Source: KBS-83 sp051025295
Lineage (GTDB): Bacteria; Acidobacteriota; Terriglobia; Terriglobales; Acidobacteriaceae
DNA: 64,000 nucleotides
Reading direction: 5' to 3' (one strand)
Assembly: GCA_051025295.1 (NCBI GenBank)
Contig: JBMGJV010000004.1
Shown here: positions 28,901 through 37,588 of the stretch, one piece after another
Layout: every line of letters starts with the position of its first letter
Numbering within the stretch: the stretch's first letter is position 1
The notes under the pieces: generated by a model
Told to the model about the DNA's origin: nothing
The model's input: only the letters and a program-made list of their open reading frames with translations
Database searches by the model: none
Translations under genes and position numbers: made by a program

Positions 28901-29544
28901 CTTCCGTCAAGCATGAAGTAGACCGACCCCTGAACGGCGCCGTTGATCGTGTACGACGAGACATCGACACCGGGACGACCACTTGAGATATTTGTGATCG
29001 CGAACGAGCTCGAGGAATTCGGTGAACCGTTCGCCGGAGTGACACCTGCGCTCAGCTGCACGAGATCGAACACGTTTCTCGTCAGCAGAGGAACTCGTTC
29101 GATCGTGGCCGCAGACAGAAGCTGGCCCACCGTCGAGCTGGTCGTCTCTGCAAGATCGTCGCTCGCCGTGACGTTAACAACGTCCGTGGCGCCTCCGATG
29201 TGCAGAGCGATGTTCAACTGCGCCACTTGGTCCACGCTGACTGGGACGTTCTGCTCCTCCACTGTCTGAAAGCCAGAGTGAGTCACCGTTACGGAGTAGG
29301 TGCCAGGGTTCAGCGAGATGAACGAGTAGAGACCCGCGGCGTTAGTGACGACCTGCTGAGTTAGGCCGGTGGCGCTGTTGGTCAGGTTCACGCGCGCGCC
29401 AGGGACGACCGCGCCGGACGGGTCCGTGATGGTGCCGCTGATGCCTCCGCGGCCAGCCTGAGCGAGCGCCACTGCGCCACTGACTGCGACTATCGCCAAC
29501 GTTCGTCCAATCCGGAAAGTGCCCAGTCTCAAGCCAACCTCCAT
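25909..29544 (-). CDS. Oar-type TonB-dependent receptor (second copy)
   Basis: A ~1210-residue outer-membrane receptor with a signal peptide (RTLAIVAVSGAVALAQA), a carboxypeptidase-regulatory-like domain (GISGTITDPSGAVVPGARVNL to NIALHIGGA), a plug-like region (TVGQLLSAATIERVPLLTRN, YTINGAVQGSVYFMLDGSPV) and a long barrel ending FQFSARFLF. It is probably the outer-membrane port for the glycan whose products are handled by the GH20 enzyme downstream. A LacI-type promoter/operator precedes it and a LacI gene lies just upstream on the same strand. The ATG at 29544 was chosen; a GTG at 29574 would add 10 residues. It differs from the receptor at 12621-16157 throughout, so it is not a recent duplicate. 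Confidence 0.9.
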   Translation of the reverse strand: MEVGLRLGTFRIGRTLAIVAVSGAVALAQAGRGGISGTITDPSGAVVPGARVNLTNSATGLTQQVVTNAAGLYSFISLNPGTYSVTVTHSGFQTVEEQNVPVSVDQVAQLNIALHIGGATDVVNVTASDDLAETTSSTVGQLLSAATIERVPLLTRNVFDLVQLSAGVTPANGSPNSSSSFAITNISSGRPGVDVSSYTINGAVQGSVYFMLDGSPVGIAENNAAAIIPALEIPEDAVNEFRVETQNTPASYQSGGAGVISLASKSGTNEFHGDVFTYIRPDILAANDYFNKQSQLASGSRNESPAFHRYQEGGSIGGPILHKKLFFFADYEATQQQQFDGSNIFTVPTSRERQGDFSADSFTIYNPMVPENADGTRQPFANNVIPNPNPIALQFLSKFPKCNVPDPTTCDQATNGAVNNLYVPGLDPTSAQRFDVRIDDAISERQRLFGRFSFDRLFTSGVNAFNNDYDLNYAQNVTNGRNFLIGDDLTLNATTAIQLRYSFTRHYENQGGDPRQIGVDLTTLGFPSSLAQEEVYKTLPYVTFSDVGGGIGGTANYNTFRFASMNHDVSAAVTKVLGKHELSVGAEYMKRFLNAGQPPAPSGNYQFDISATDQQTSTGIGGSDFASFLIGMGAAPGVENTNFTKDLFVAEASNYYATFVQDTWHPTEKVIVTAGLRWDIFGGRTERHNRLEYFQPNASTTASGVAYTGAEIYTNGSHRSPFQTNKADFGPRLGVTWQPVPRLVVRAGAGIYYGPSSEMVAGAAQDSDGYSSTTNWNSTCYDAAGNTVLNGSSFCPGAPDGSPDPSTTGPYSLSNPFPQGVVPLITAPSGLANNLGTTLNTVLHKQRTQTTYNYNFGLEYELPRHYVVSAAYVGSRGLFLPLGVLDLNELDLATIGHYQGDLLDATAPNQWQSVLPPTNANYGSPTVPLFVALQAFPQFGSGNYGSGNGVLVHGYPGGDSEYSSLQTKVQKRLTDHFTALASFTWAKLMTNDGNPPLGFVGSHAGAPQDGRNLNLEWSVSPQDVKYQFTAQASYDLPVGRGRALSLTGPANVILGEWTINGIAYLSTGVPINSPPSGVTPSFLNQRADVTCDPGKSMPRTAEQWFSPACFAVPASPFVAGNTPAYLDHVRTMGAQDVDLTLGKTFALAKEKSLHLDVSSFNIENKPQFAAPSFPSIQNVVNDPATYAPQFGVITADVNTPRQFQFSARFLF

Positions 29545-29631
29545 GAATGCGTGCAGCTTGTGCCGATCGCGCACCCCGGACTGCGATCGGCCTCAGCGGT
29601 CCGGCGCGTCAGGCAAGAGTGCGTTGGCCTC

Positions 29632-29683
29632 TGTTGAATCGTTTGAACACGAAGAAGCTAGCGCCGGGAGTTTGCCTTGTCAA
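29632..29683 (-). promoter_or_regulatory. Predicted promoter with LacI-type operator upstream of second TonB receptor
   Basis: On the minus strand, TTGACA (29683-29678) is followed after 17 bases by TAGCTT (29660-29655), and 5 bases later by TGTTCAAACGATTCAACA (29649-29632). The inverted repeat matches at seven of nine half-site positions around a central CG. The receptor start is ~90 bases downstream, and the adjacent LacI gene is the natural candidate repressor. Confidence 0.65.
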
Positions 29684-29734
29684 CCGGAAATTAACATCCG
29701 ATTGCTCGATATAAGCAGGGACGGAACTGGTTCG

Positions 29735-30793
29735 TCACAAGAGTGGGCGGGTCGATTCCCGCTCGATCAGGACCGGTTGGAGCCACTCGAGAGGGACGGG
29801 CCCGCGCGACTTCACTTCCGCACGCAACTCCTCCAGAACGCACTCCGCACCGCGCCGCCCCATCTGCTCCATAGGCTGGCGCAGAGTTGTCAGGGACGGC
29901 GTGGAGAGCCACGCGGGCGGCACATCATCGAACCCGACGATCGAGCAGTCCATCGGCACGCGCAGGCCATTCGCATGCAACGCACGGACTGCCCCCAGCG
30001 CGGTCAGGTCGTCAAATGCGATCAGTGCGGTGAACTCAGGCCCCCTCGCCAGCAGTTCTGCCGTCTTCGCCAAGCCGCCTTCGAATCCGGATGTAGGGTC
30101 GGGCGTACTTGCCAGTTGCCGAATCCATTTGCCAGACAGCTTCACGCCTCGCTCATCTGCTGACCGCTGAATGCCCCGCCATCGAAGCAGGCTGTCCGTG
30201 AGCGTGCGAGGCCCACGGATGATTGCAATCTTGCGATGGCCGAGCGCATGGAGATGTTCGAGCGCAAGGCATCCGCCACGTTCGTTATCCACGATGATTG
30301 ATGGAATGCCTTCGGCCGAAAGGTTTCTGCCGACGACGACCGTCCGCAGCTCGCGCTTTCGTAGCTGGTCAGGCAGCGCCTTCACGTCGAATAGCCAATT
30401 CGCCACCACGATCACGCCTTCTACCCGGCGCTCTCTCAGCAGATCCAGATAATCCACGAGCTTTTCGTGATTGTTGTTGGCGTTCATCACCAGCGGGAGG
30501 TATTCCGTACGCTGGAGCGATCCCTCGATGCCCCGGAGGATGAGAGAGCAGTACGGGTCAGACAGATCAAACACCACCACACCGATCGTGTGGCTCCGTC
30601 GGTTGCGCAACGATCGCGCAAAGGCATCCGGGCGGTAGCCCAGCCGCTCCGCTGTGTCGCGGATCCGCTTCTTTGTCCGCGCCGTGATGCGCGCCGACAA
30701 TGGTGCGTCGTTCAGCACAATCGAAACAGTGGAGGGCGCAAAACCGCTCTCGCGCGCCACATCGGTGATGTTCACATGCTGTGAGTTCGATTT
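29735..30793 (-). CDS. LacI-family transcriptional regulator
   Basis: A ~352-residue LacI/GalR regulator. The N-terminal helix-turn-helix is NITDVARESGFAPSTVSIVL followed by the hinge TARTKKRIRDTAERLGYRPDAFARSL, and the rest is a periplasmic-binding-protein-like sugar-sensor domain (TIGVVVFDLSDPYCSLILRG, GHRKIAIIRGP, IVGFDDVPPAW, LRQPMEQMGRRGAE). Sugar binding would release it from operators. The GTG at 30793 has AGGA about 12 bases upstream; the ATG at 30838 or 30889 would add an unconserved basic N-terminus. It sits 190 bases upstream of the receptor it probably controls. Confidence 0.88.
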   Translation of the reverse strand, partial: KSNSQHVNITDVARESGFAPSTVSIVLNDAPLSARITARTKKRIRDTAERLGYRPDAFARSLRNRRSHTIGVVVFDLSDPYCSLILRGIEGSLQRTEYLPLVMNANNNHEKLVDYLDLLRERRVEGVIVVANWLFDVKALPDQLRKRELRTVVVGRNLSAEGIPSIIVDNERGGCLALEHLHALGHRKIAIIRGPRTLTDSLLRWRGIQRSADERGVKLSGKWIRQLASTPDPTSGFEGGLAKTAELLARGPEFTALIAFDDLTALGAVRALHANGLRVPMDCSIVGFDDVPPAWLSTPSLTTLRQPMEQMGRRGAECVLEELRAEVKSRGPVPLEWLQPVLIERESTRPLL

Positions 30794-31479
30794 CACAATG
30801 TGGGCCGTTCCTGCTCGCCTCACGCAGTATGCACCCATGGCTTGCACGCGTCCACGGCCGAATCGCAGCATCGCCTGGAGTTGTTGCATGAGCGGTATAC
30901 CTTTGGATCGCCGATCGTTCGCGTCCTTAGATCCCTGAACTCATGTGACAGGATCCGAGGCGCTAAAAACCTGGCATGTAACCTTGGCTGCCGATTGATG
31001 CCGATGCCAGCGCAGCCAAATCCGCAGGTCCAGCGATTCAGCGCCGGTCAAGGCGGAGTTGGGGTTAATGTCTCGCCCTCTGCTGGCATCGAAGTGCGAC
31101 CCGGTGTCGGACAGGTAAGCACGTTCCGGAAGTCCATTTCTGATGGATGGTCCTCCGGCACCGGCACGCAACTTGGGATGATCACAAAGGGATACAGTCA
31201 GTCCCGTGCTGTTTCAGTAAGGGATCGGCCGATCTGGTCTGTACCGCGCTATCGATTGGGAGATCAGCAAGCTTGCTGAAACACCGGAGTGGGTTACTGC
31301 AGATCATCTTGTTTGCAACCGATGGAAATAGTTTTGGCCGGGGAAAGCATGAGACGCAGCGCCACACCGGCAGCAATGGTGTGTACGGTTTCGGCCCTCT
31401 TCGGCCAGTCGGCTAGACAGGCCGTTCCGGATGGCAAGCAGCTCGCTATCGGCCAGTATTGCTATCGAATGCTCAGCCC
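30794..31479. other. Region between LacI gene and integrase remnant
   Basis: About 690 bases without a recognisable intact gene. Short open frames occur on both strands, but none has a known domain or good start. Given the integrase relic next to it, part of this may be decayed island DNA, but nothing specific can be read. Confidence 0.45.
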
Positions 31480-32306
31480 AGTACGAGAATCAAGCTTGCG
31501 CACCCTCAGGCGAATGCTGTCGAAAGCTGAGAAGTGCACCTCATAAGCAGGTGCCGAAGGTGAAGCTGTCAAGGCTTTTGGCCGAGACTGGCTTATCGGC
31601 CGTGCCACAGAACGAGCGCTGTTCGACGGGCTATCAGAACCCGTCAAACACGGGCGAACACGACGGAGTCGAGAACAAATTCGCGACTTCCTCGTCATCG
31701 CTCAAGACACGGGGATGCGGCCACGAGAGATCTTCTGTATGCGTATCGAGCATATCGATTGGGCAAATATGCGGATCTGGAACCCGCAGGGTAAGACCGC
31801 GAAGGCTCGCAGGTTTGTTCCAATGAGCGAGCGCATGCACGAGGTGCTGAAGGCCCGGTGCGGAGAGGCGAAAGAGGGGGTGGATATTCCCTTCTCCGCG
31901 TTCGAAGACCGGCCACCTGAACAGTATTGCTGTTGGGTTTCGTGCACTCCGCAATCGAGTGGGAGTCAGCAGCAAGATCGTGCCATATTCGGCGCGGCAT
32001 ACCTATGGCAGCTTCACCGTCGAGGCGACCGGCAACATCTTCGCGGTCGCAGACTCCATGGGGCATGTCGATATGCAGTCGATGAAGCCGTACCAGCATC
32101 ATCGGTTGGACCCACTGCGAGACGCAATTAATCGGCGCAACCAGGAAAGCGCGGCACGTCACGTTTTACGTCACGTTGGCGGATCAGACGTTCCCGGCAG
32201 AAGAAATGCCGAATCTAAGTATTTGTTTTCAGAGGGGATATTGGTGGACGCGGTAGGAATCGAACCTACAACCTGTCGATTAAGAGTCGAATGCTCTGCC
32301 AGTTGA
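31480..32306 (+). pseudogene. Frameshifted tyrosine recombinase (integrase) ending inside tRNA-Lys
   Basis: Parts of a phage-type integrase are spread over three frames. SLRTLRRMLSKAEK (from ~31490) belongs to the core-binding domain. The main catalytic block runs DFLVIAQDTGMRPREIFCMR, then IEHIDWANMRIWNPQGKTAK and RFVPMSERMHEVLKARCGEA. After a run of five Gs near 31872 the frame shifts to GWIFPSPRSKTGHLN, YSARHTYGSF and MGHVDMQSMKPYQHH. The catalytic Arg (TGMRP), His-x-x-Arg-like ARHTY and the Tyr in KPYQHH are all visible. The shifted frame runs on into the complement of the tRNA-Lys gene and stops at 32306, the usual arrangement for an integrase at a tRNA attachment site. An upstream stop (TAA at 31544) and the shifts make it inactive as read. 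Confidence 0.75.
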
Positions 32307-32317
32307 GCTACGCGTCC
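32242..32317 (-). tRNA. tRNA-Lys (anticodon CTT)
   Basis: The minus strand folds as a 76-nt tRNA: acceptor stem GGACGCG with CGCGTCC, D-stem GCTC/GAGC, anticodon loop CTCTTAA (anticodon CTT), T-arm GTAGG TTCGATT CCTAC, discriminator A and encoded CCA. The outer pair of the anticodon stem is a T-C mismatch; the rest pairs. Its 3' end faces an integrase remnant, so it is a likely former island attachment site. Confidence 0.93.
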
Positions 32318-32389
32318 AGGGGTGAAACAAAGGAGGGAGAGTGCGGCACGATTGCGCCACCGCTCTTCCATGTTTATAGCACGCCGCGA

Positions 32390-34117
32390 TCAGAAGGTGA
32401 AGGCGATGCCGCCGGAGACCGAGCGGTCTGCCTGGGCGAAAAACAGCGTACTGCCGTCTGGTGTCACAAACGGGTAGTAGCCCTGCGCGAGCAGATTACG
32501 CACATCGAAGACCGCCTGCGTCTTGCCTGGGAGAATGCGCCCGATACGGATCGGTTGACGGATGAGCAGGCTCAAATACGCGTCGCCATCATGCGCTGAG
32601 TAAGCGTTCACCGCAGTGATCGTGTTCTCCGGCTGCCAGCGGTAGGAGGTGCGCCAATGCGTGCCCACCTTCTGCAACCGGCCCTGCGCAGCCACGGTCA
32701 CCGCCGGGGTTCGATGCGAGCGCAGCGCGTGTACTGTCTGACTCACTGTCTGCGTGTTCTCGGAGGGGTTGGGGTCCAAGCAGGTCAGCGCCGGCCCCTC
32801 TTCTGCCTCGGCAGAGAGCGCGAGTGAGGAGAGCACAGGGTAGGTCGCGCTGACGGAGAACCCGTATCCACCAAAGGTCCCAGCAGCCGTGCGGAAGACA
32901 CCCGACACGGGATCGATCAGCAGATCGCCGCCGGTTGCATCGGCATCACTCACATAGCCGCTGCCCTGGATCACCGAATGCGCGATGCGATCGTGGAAGG
33001 CGGCCAGCATGAAGCCACCGCCACCCTCTGCCTCGTGGCGCAGCCGCACTTCCTGGTGCAACCCACGTTCGAGCGAAGCCACCCCGCCTTGCTGTGCGAC
33101 CGCAGGAAGCAACGTGTCCTCATCGGCCAGGGCTGCTCCGTCCTGCGCCTCGCGCGACGTGGCCGCTCGATAGCTCAGGCTTGTGGTTGCACTGTGCAGC
33201 GTGATTGATCCGAACGGGCGTCCACTGACGACGGTGCCGCGCTGCGCGCCCATCAGATGCATGGCGATCAGTTCGTTACCGAACTCGATCCGAAGGTTCG
33301 GGCTCATCTCGGACGTCTCCGAAGTGCGCAGGGTGGCTGCCTGGTAGCGACCTGCTCCGTAACTGCCGCCAGTCAGGTCGGGCATGTCGCTGTAGGCGGC
33401 GACGACCCGCATTACGCGGCCGTCGGCGACCTCGTTCTCGTAACCCAGCATGTAAGCCGACTGCAGACCATCGGTGGCGTTGAGCGAGGTGCGCACCAGC
33501 GTATGCACGCCGTGGGTCGTGCTGCCCTCATATTCGAGGCCATGCCGCAGGCCGCCATTGCCAAAACTGCGCAGACCGCCCGTGGTGGCGACCCGGGCAC
33601 GGCTTTGCGCCGGTCCAGCGGCGTCGGACACGATCATCGGCCCCTCGTCAGAGAAGCGCAGCATCGGCCGGTTGGTTTCGGCGCGCAGTGTCCATTGCCA
33701 GTCGTCATCGGGCTCGCTGGCTTTGCGCCGTTCCGCCGGTAGCCACTGCACCACGTCGAAGAGCGTGTTCAGCGTGACATCCGCGATGGTCTTGTGGTGC
33801 GCCATCAGGCGCAGATTCTGGCGGAGCGAAGGCAGGTAAGCCTCCTCCGTCGCCTTGAGTTGATACATGCCGGGCAGCAGATCATCGAGACGGAACATGC
33901 CGCGGATATCTGTACGCGCGACGGCGACGACAGAGGAGTCGGCGCGCAGCAATTCGACGAGCGCATCCATCTGGGGCGCACCTCGGCGATCGCGGACGAC
34001 GCCCGTGATCGAGGCGGTCTCACTTTGCGCTAGCGCGGGGGCGACAAGAGCGGCGGAAGCCAGAACCGAACACGCGATTTGGACCAACTGCTGTCTCACT
34101 GCTGACGTTGCAACCAC
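32390..34117 (-). CDS. Outer-membrane barrel protein with carboxypeptidase-regulatory-like domain
   Basis: A 575-residue exported protein with a signal peptide (residues ~10-30, IACSVLASAALVAPALAQ), a carboxypeptidase-regulatory-like domain (SITGVVRDRRGAPQMDALVEL to KTIADVTLNTLF), then a long region of short alternating strands ending in the aromatic terminus VSGGIAFTF. No plug domain like that of the two large TonB receptors is evident. It is about half their length, so it may be a receptor-like or accessory barrel. It lies 60 bases downstream of the GWxTD gene in the same direction. Confidence 0.75.
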   Translation of the reverse strand: MVATSAVRQQLVQIACSVLASAALVAPALAQSETASITGVVRDRRGAPQMDALVELLRADSSVVAVARTDIRGMFRLDDLLPGMYQLKATEEAYLPSLRQNLRLMAHHKTIADVTLNTLFDVVQWLPAERRKASEPDDDWQWTLRAETNRPMLRFSDEGPMIVSDAAGPAQSRARVATTGGLRSFGNGGLRHGLEYEGSTTHGVHTLVRTSLNATDGLQSAYMLGYENEVADGRVMRVVAAYSDMPDLTGGSYGAGRYQAATLRTSETSEMSPNLRIEFGNELIAMHLMGAQRGTVVSGRPFGSITLHSATTSLSYRAATSREAQDGAALADEDTLLPAVAQQGGVASLERGLHQEVRLRHEAEGGGGFMLAAFHDRIAHSVIQGSGYVSDADATGGDLLIDPVSGVFRTAAGTFGGYGFSVSATYPVLSSLALSAEAEEGPALTCLDPNPSENTQTVSQTVHALRSHRTPAVTVAAQGRLQKVGTHWRTSYRWQPENTITAVNAYSAHDGDAYLSLLIRQPIRIGRILPGKTQAVFDVRNLLAQGYYPFVTPDGSTLFFAQADRSVSGGIAFTF

Positions 34118-34176
34118 CTCATCGGCAATGCTGGAACCGCGCTTTGCTTACTCCGCGGCCCCGGTCGAACGTGCGC

Positions 34177-35886
34177 TTAGTCTACCGTGAACGGTGCCGA
34201 CTCCGCTAATTGCTGCTTCGTCACGCTGTCGTTCACCTTAATGGTTACCTTGTACTTCCCGGGGGCCAGGCTGGCCAGGGGAACTGCATATTCGACAGTC
34301 ACCTGGTCGCCGTTCGGGGACAGCTTCCGGCTGTCCTCCTCTGTGTTCAGGACCGTCTTGTTGGTCGCCGTGTCCACGATCTCGTATTCGAGCTTGGCGT
34401 CGTTCTGCTTGCTCTTGTCGTCGATGCCCAGGTTGTAGACCTGCATCCAGAAGTTCAGCTTCTGGTTGCGATGGAAGCTGGCCGGGGTCGTTGCGTTATC
34501 CATCACCCGGGGGCGGACAAATGTATTGCCCAGGATGAAGCTGCCGGTACCGATCTGCTTGGACGGCACGCGCTCCATTTTGTCAGCCAGGATCAGCGAA
34601 GAGGCCGCGAGCTTTTCATCGTCGTACTTCGGAACCTGGAGACCCTGCGCCCAGACCCCGACATGGTCCGGATTGTTGACGTCCTTGATCGCGATATCGA
34701 CGCGGTAGTGGCCGGGGCGAAGGGGCAGCGCCTTCCAGTACACCTGGGAGGTCTCAAGCGTGCGCGGCAGCAACTCGCTCGGCTGCTCCACGACCACGGT
34801 GTCCTCAAAGGTCTGCGCAATCCGGCCGGTGATCGTGGTTACCCGCCCCAGGATGTTCACCACACCCTTGGAGACGCCGTCCTTGGTGCTGAAGGTGATC
34901 TCCTTGTTGCGAATCTGAAGCGTGATCGGGACCAGCACCGTATCGTCGGTCACCTTCACGAAGTCAGTCCGCACGTCGAAGGGAAACACGGGGCCGTTGA
35001 GCACCTTGTGCTCGGTCATGAATGCTTCGAGGTCCTTGAACTTGATCTGCGGCGCGGCCTGCAGCTTGGCGTACTGCTCCAGCCGGTCGAACTGCTTGGT
35101 CGCCCGCGACTGGGTTCCGGGGCCACCGCCGAGGTTTTCAAGTCCGCCGGTAAACCGATCAGCCTTCTTGGACTGACCCATCTGCTCGTACATGGTAAGA
35201 CCCGCGCCGGGAACGTGCAGCAGTGCATCCTTCTCCGAGCGATCCAGCGTCATGTGATAGTCGCCGCACTGGCAGCTGTCCACAAATTCGATATCAATGT
35301 TGTCGCCGATGCCTTCGATGTACCGGTAATGCCACACCTCGAAGGGGAAGGTCGACGTCTCGCCGCCACCCTCTTCCATGGGGCGCTCGTAGGTTCCGCC
35401 GCTGGGGTGAGAGTCGATACTGTCCGGCTTGCCGTACGCAATGTAAATGTGGCCGCGATCCGTCTTCCACCCCGGCTTGCCCGCGGCGTAGTGCTCGTCC
35501 GCGTAGGCGATGCGGCGGTAGTGCTCTTCGCGGAACTCGTTCTCAGGCGACTCGGGATTCGGATTCCGCCGCAGCCAGAAGTTCTCGATGAAGGACTCGC
35601 GCTCCTCATCGTTGCCCAGGCTCTTGAACGCCTTTTCCTCCTGGTCGGTGATGATCCAGCGCACATCTTCGTCAAGCCACTTTTTATAGGAGCCCTTCAG
35701 CTCGGTCTTCAGATCTTTCTGCTGATCCCGGCGCTGCTTGTCGCTGAGCGGGCGGTTCAGCGGGTCCTGCGCCGAGTCGCCGGCCGGTGCGGGCGCGGAC
35801 TCCTGGGCGTGCATCAGGACAGGCAGAGAAAGAGAGGCGGCGAGCAGGACAACCGAACAAAGACTGCGGTGGCGAACCGGATACAT
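34177..35886 (-). CDS. GWxTD domain-containing exported protein
   Basis: A 569-residue exported protein with a signal peptide (SVVLLAASLSLPVLMHAQ). The GWxTD-type region is near residues 66-150: YKKWLDEDVRWIITDQEEKA, followed by NDEERESFIENFWLRRNPNP and GHIYIAYGKPDSID, all hallmarks of this Acidobacteriota/Bacteroidota family. The first Gly of the motif is Arg here (R76, W77, T80, D81). The C-terminal half looks like several beta-sandwich segments (LRPGHYRVDIAIKD, LAPGKYKVTIKVND). The family's function is unknown. The next gene downstream is the outer-membrane barrel protein at 32390-34117. Confidence 0.85.
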   Translation of the reverse strand: MYPVRHRSLCSVVLLAASLSLPVLMHAQESAPAPAGDSAQDPLNRPLSDKQRRDQQKDLKTELKGSYKKWLDEDVRWIITDQEEKAFKSLGNDEERESFIENFWLRRNPNPESPENEFREEHYRRIAYADEHYAAGKPGWKTDRGHIYIAYGKPDSIDSHPSGGTYERPMEEGGGETSTFPFEVWHYRYIEGIGDNIDIEFVDSCQCGDYHMTLDRSEKDALLHVPGAGLTMYEQMGQSKKADRFTGGLENLGGGPGTQSRATKQFDRLEQYAKLQAAPQIKFKDLEAFMTEHKVLNGPVFPFDVRTDFVKVTDDTVLVPITLQIRNKEITFSTKDGVSKGVVNILGRVTTITGRIAQTFEDTVVVEQPSELLPRTLETSQVYWKALPLRPGHYRVDIAIKDVNNPDHVGVWAQGLQVPKYDDEKLAASSLILADKMERVPSKQIGTGSFILGNTFVRPRVMDNATTPASFHRNQKLNFWMQVYNLGIDDKSKQNDAKLEYEIVDTATNKTVLNTEEDSRKLSPNGDQVTVEYAVPLASLAPGKYKVTIKVNDSVTKQQLAESAPFTVD

Positions 35887-36189
35887 ATGGTTCCTGGATA
35901 CTCCTTGAGGGTGGCTCTAGTCTATGGTTCGCCAAGCGGGGAGCACAACCGCATCGGGCTACAAATATTGAACATCCGTTCACACTGCCGGGCATCCCTA
36001 TTCCCTCGGAAATCGCTCCCGGGCTTGGTATTCTGACCCGGCAGGCCCGTCGACAGACAATCCGGGGGCAGTCGGCGCTGCCGGCACCCTTCCCACCGGA
36101 TCTTTCCGTAGTAAAGGAACTATTCGACTCACCTGTCCGTATTCCAAGTCAAACGCCTCCGTCTGAACGACGAGATCGGGTCGCTCCTG

Positions 36190-37569
36190 ATGAATCGCAA
36201 GCGCATTGTGTGGTCTGTGGTCATTGTTGCCGTGGTTGTGCTGATCGTGGTGGGAGTCGTTGCCGCCCGGTCCAGTTCGGCCTACGCCAAGGTCGTGCCG
36301 GGCAAGGTTGTGCGGGAAGACATCCTGTCGCAGGTCAGCGGCACCGGCCAGATCAAGCCGAAGGTCTACGCCAACGTGGGTTCTGAGACAATCGGCCGCA
36401 TTACGCACCTCTATGTCAAAGAGGGCGACCATGTGAAGCGGGGCCAGGTGCTGGCCACCATGGAGAATGTGCAGCCCTCGGCCGACGTGGCCAGCCAACA
36501 GGCGACCATCCAGTCGTCGAAGACCGATCTGGAGTCGGCGCATGCGGCCGAGAAGACCGCCGAGGCCAACCTGGCCAGCGCGAAGGCCACCCTGGAGCAG
36601 AAGGAGCTCGACTGGAAGCGCGGGCAGTCGCTCTTTGAGGCGCAGCTCATCCCCAAGTCCGATTACGACAACCGCAAGGCCGCTTACGACGTCGCCGTCG
36701 CCGCTGTCGCCCAGAACCAGGCAGCCATCAACCAGTCGCGCGCGCAGACCGCGTCCGCTGGAGGCAAGATCGACCAGGCGACCGCGACACTGCGCCGCTT
36801 CAAAGATGTGCTGAACCGCACCGTTGCGCTGGCGCCGTTTGATGGCATCGTCACCAACCTGCCGGTGCGCGAAGGGGAGACGGTGGTCGTCGGCATTCAG
36901 AACGCCGAAGGCAGCACCCTGATGACGATCGCCGACATGTCGATCGTGACCGCCGAGGTCAAGGTCGACGAGACCGACATCGTCAACGTGCAGGACGGGC
37001 AATCGGCGGACATCACGGTCGATGCCCTGCCCGGCCGTACCTTCAAGGGCCACGTCAGCATCGTGGGCGATCAGGCGATCCTGCGCTCCACCGGCATCGC
37101 GACCAGCCAGAGCACGACCGGCACGGAAGAGGCGAAGGACTTCAAGGTCGTCATTACCCTCGACAACCCCTCCGCCGAGCTCCGGCCTGGCCTCTCCGCA
37201 ACGGCGAAGATCCTGACGGCGCAGAAGAAGGACGCGCTCGCCATTCCGATCCAGGCGCTGACCACCCGTCGGCCGAGCGAGACGGTCGACAGCGGGAAAG
37301 GATCCGTGGTCGATGCCGCCTCGGCGAGCAAGGAGCCCGAGGTTCAGGGCGTGTTCGTTCTGCGCCACGACAAGCGCAAATTAACCGCTTCGTTTGTGCC
37401 AGTCACGACAGGCATTACGGGGACCACTGACATCGAAGTGACCGGGGGGCTGAAGGCGGGCGACGAGATCGTCACCGGACCCTACAAGACGCTGCGTGAG
37501 TTGAAGAGCGGCGCACAGGTGAAGCCGCTGGATGCAAACGCCAGCGCGACTCCCACGTCCACTACATAG
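36190..37569 (+). CDS. Periplasmic adaptor of a MacAB/HlyD-type exporter
   Basis: A 459-residue membrane-fusion protein with one N-terminal membrane anchor (VWSVVIVAVVVLIVVGVVAA), split biotinyl-lipoyl-like halves (VGSETIGRITHLYVKEGDHVKRGQ and VALAPFDGIVTNLPVREGETV), an alpha-helical hairpin with coiled-coil character between them (residues ~110-205) and beta-barrel segments toward the C-terminus. It would connect an inner-membrane ABC transporter to an outer-membrane channel. The ATPase gene follows by 19 bases, but no permease gene follows that. Confidence 0.87.
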   Translation: MNRKRIVWSVVIVAVVVLIVVGVVAARSSSAYAKVVPGKVVREDILSQVSGTGQIKPKVYANVGSETIGRITHLYVKEGDHVKRGQVLATMENVQPSADVASQQATIQSSKTDLESAHAAEKTAEANLASAKATLEQKELDWKRGQSLFEAQLIPKSDYDNRKAAYDVAVAAVAQNQAAINQSRAQTASAGGKIDQATATLRRFKDVLNRTVALAPFDGIVTNLPVREGETVVVGIQNAEGSTLMTIADMSIVTAEVKVDETDIVNVQDGQSADITVDALPGRTFKGHVSIVGDQAILRSTGIATSQSTTGTEEAKDFKVVITLDNPSAELRPGLSATAKILTAQKKDALAIPIQALTTRRPSETVDSGKGSVVDAASASKEPEVQGVFVLRHDKRKLTASFVPVTTGITGTTDIEVTGGLKAGDEIVTGPYKTLRELKSGAQVKPLDANASATPTSTT

Positions 37570-37588
37570 CAGACAGCGAAGGAGCCCC

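Noticed and set aside
32220..32306. Peptide-like end VGIEPTTCRLRVECSAS
   Set aside because: This is the complement of tRNA-Lys read as protein, a known tRNA-derived pattern; not evidence of an extra gene beyond the integrase relic.
34210..36036. 608-codon open frame on the plus strand
   Set aside because: It lies over the antisense of the GWxTD gene, has Val/Leu/His-rich composition typical of a GC-rich shadow frame, and has no domain or good start.
35998..37368. 456-codon open frame on the minus strand
   Set aside because: Antisense of the MacA-like adaptor; composition and lack of domain mark it as a shadow.
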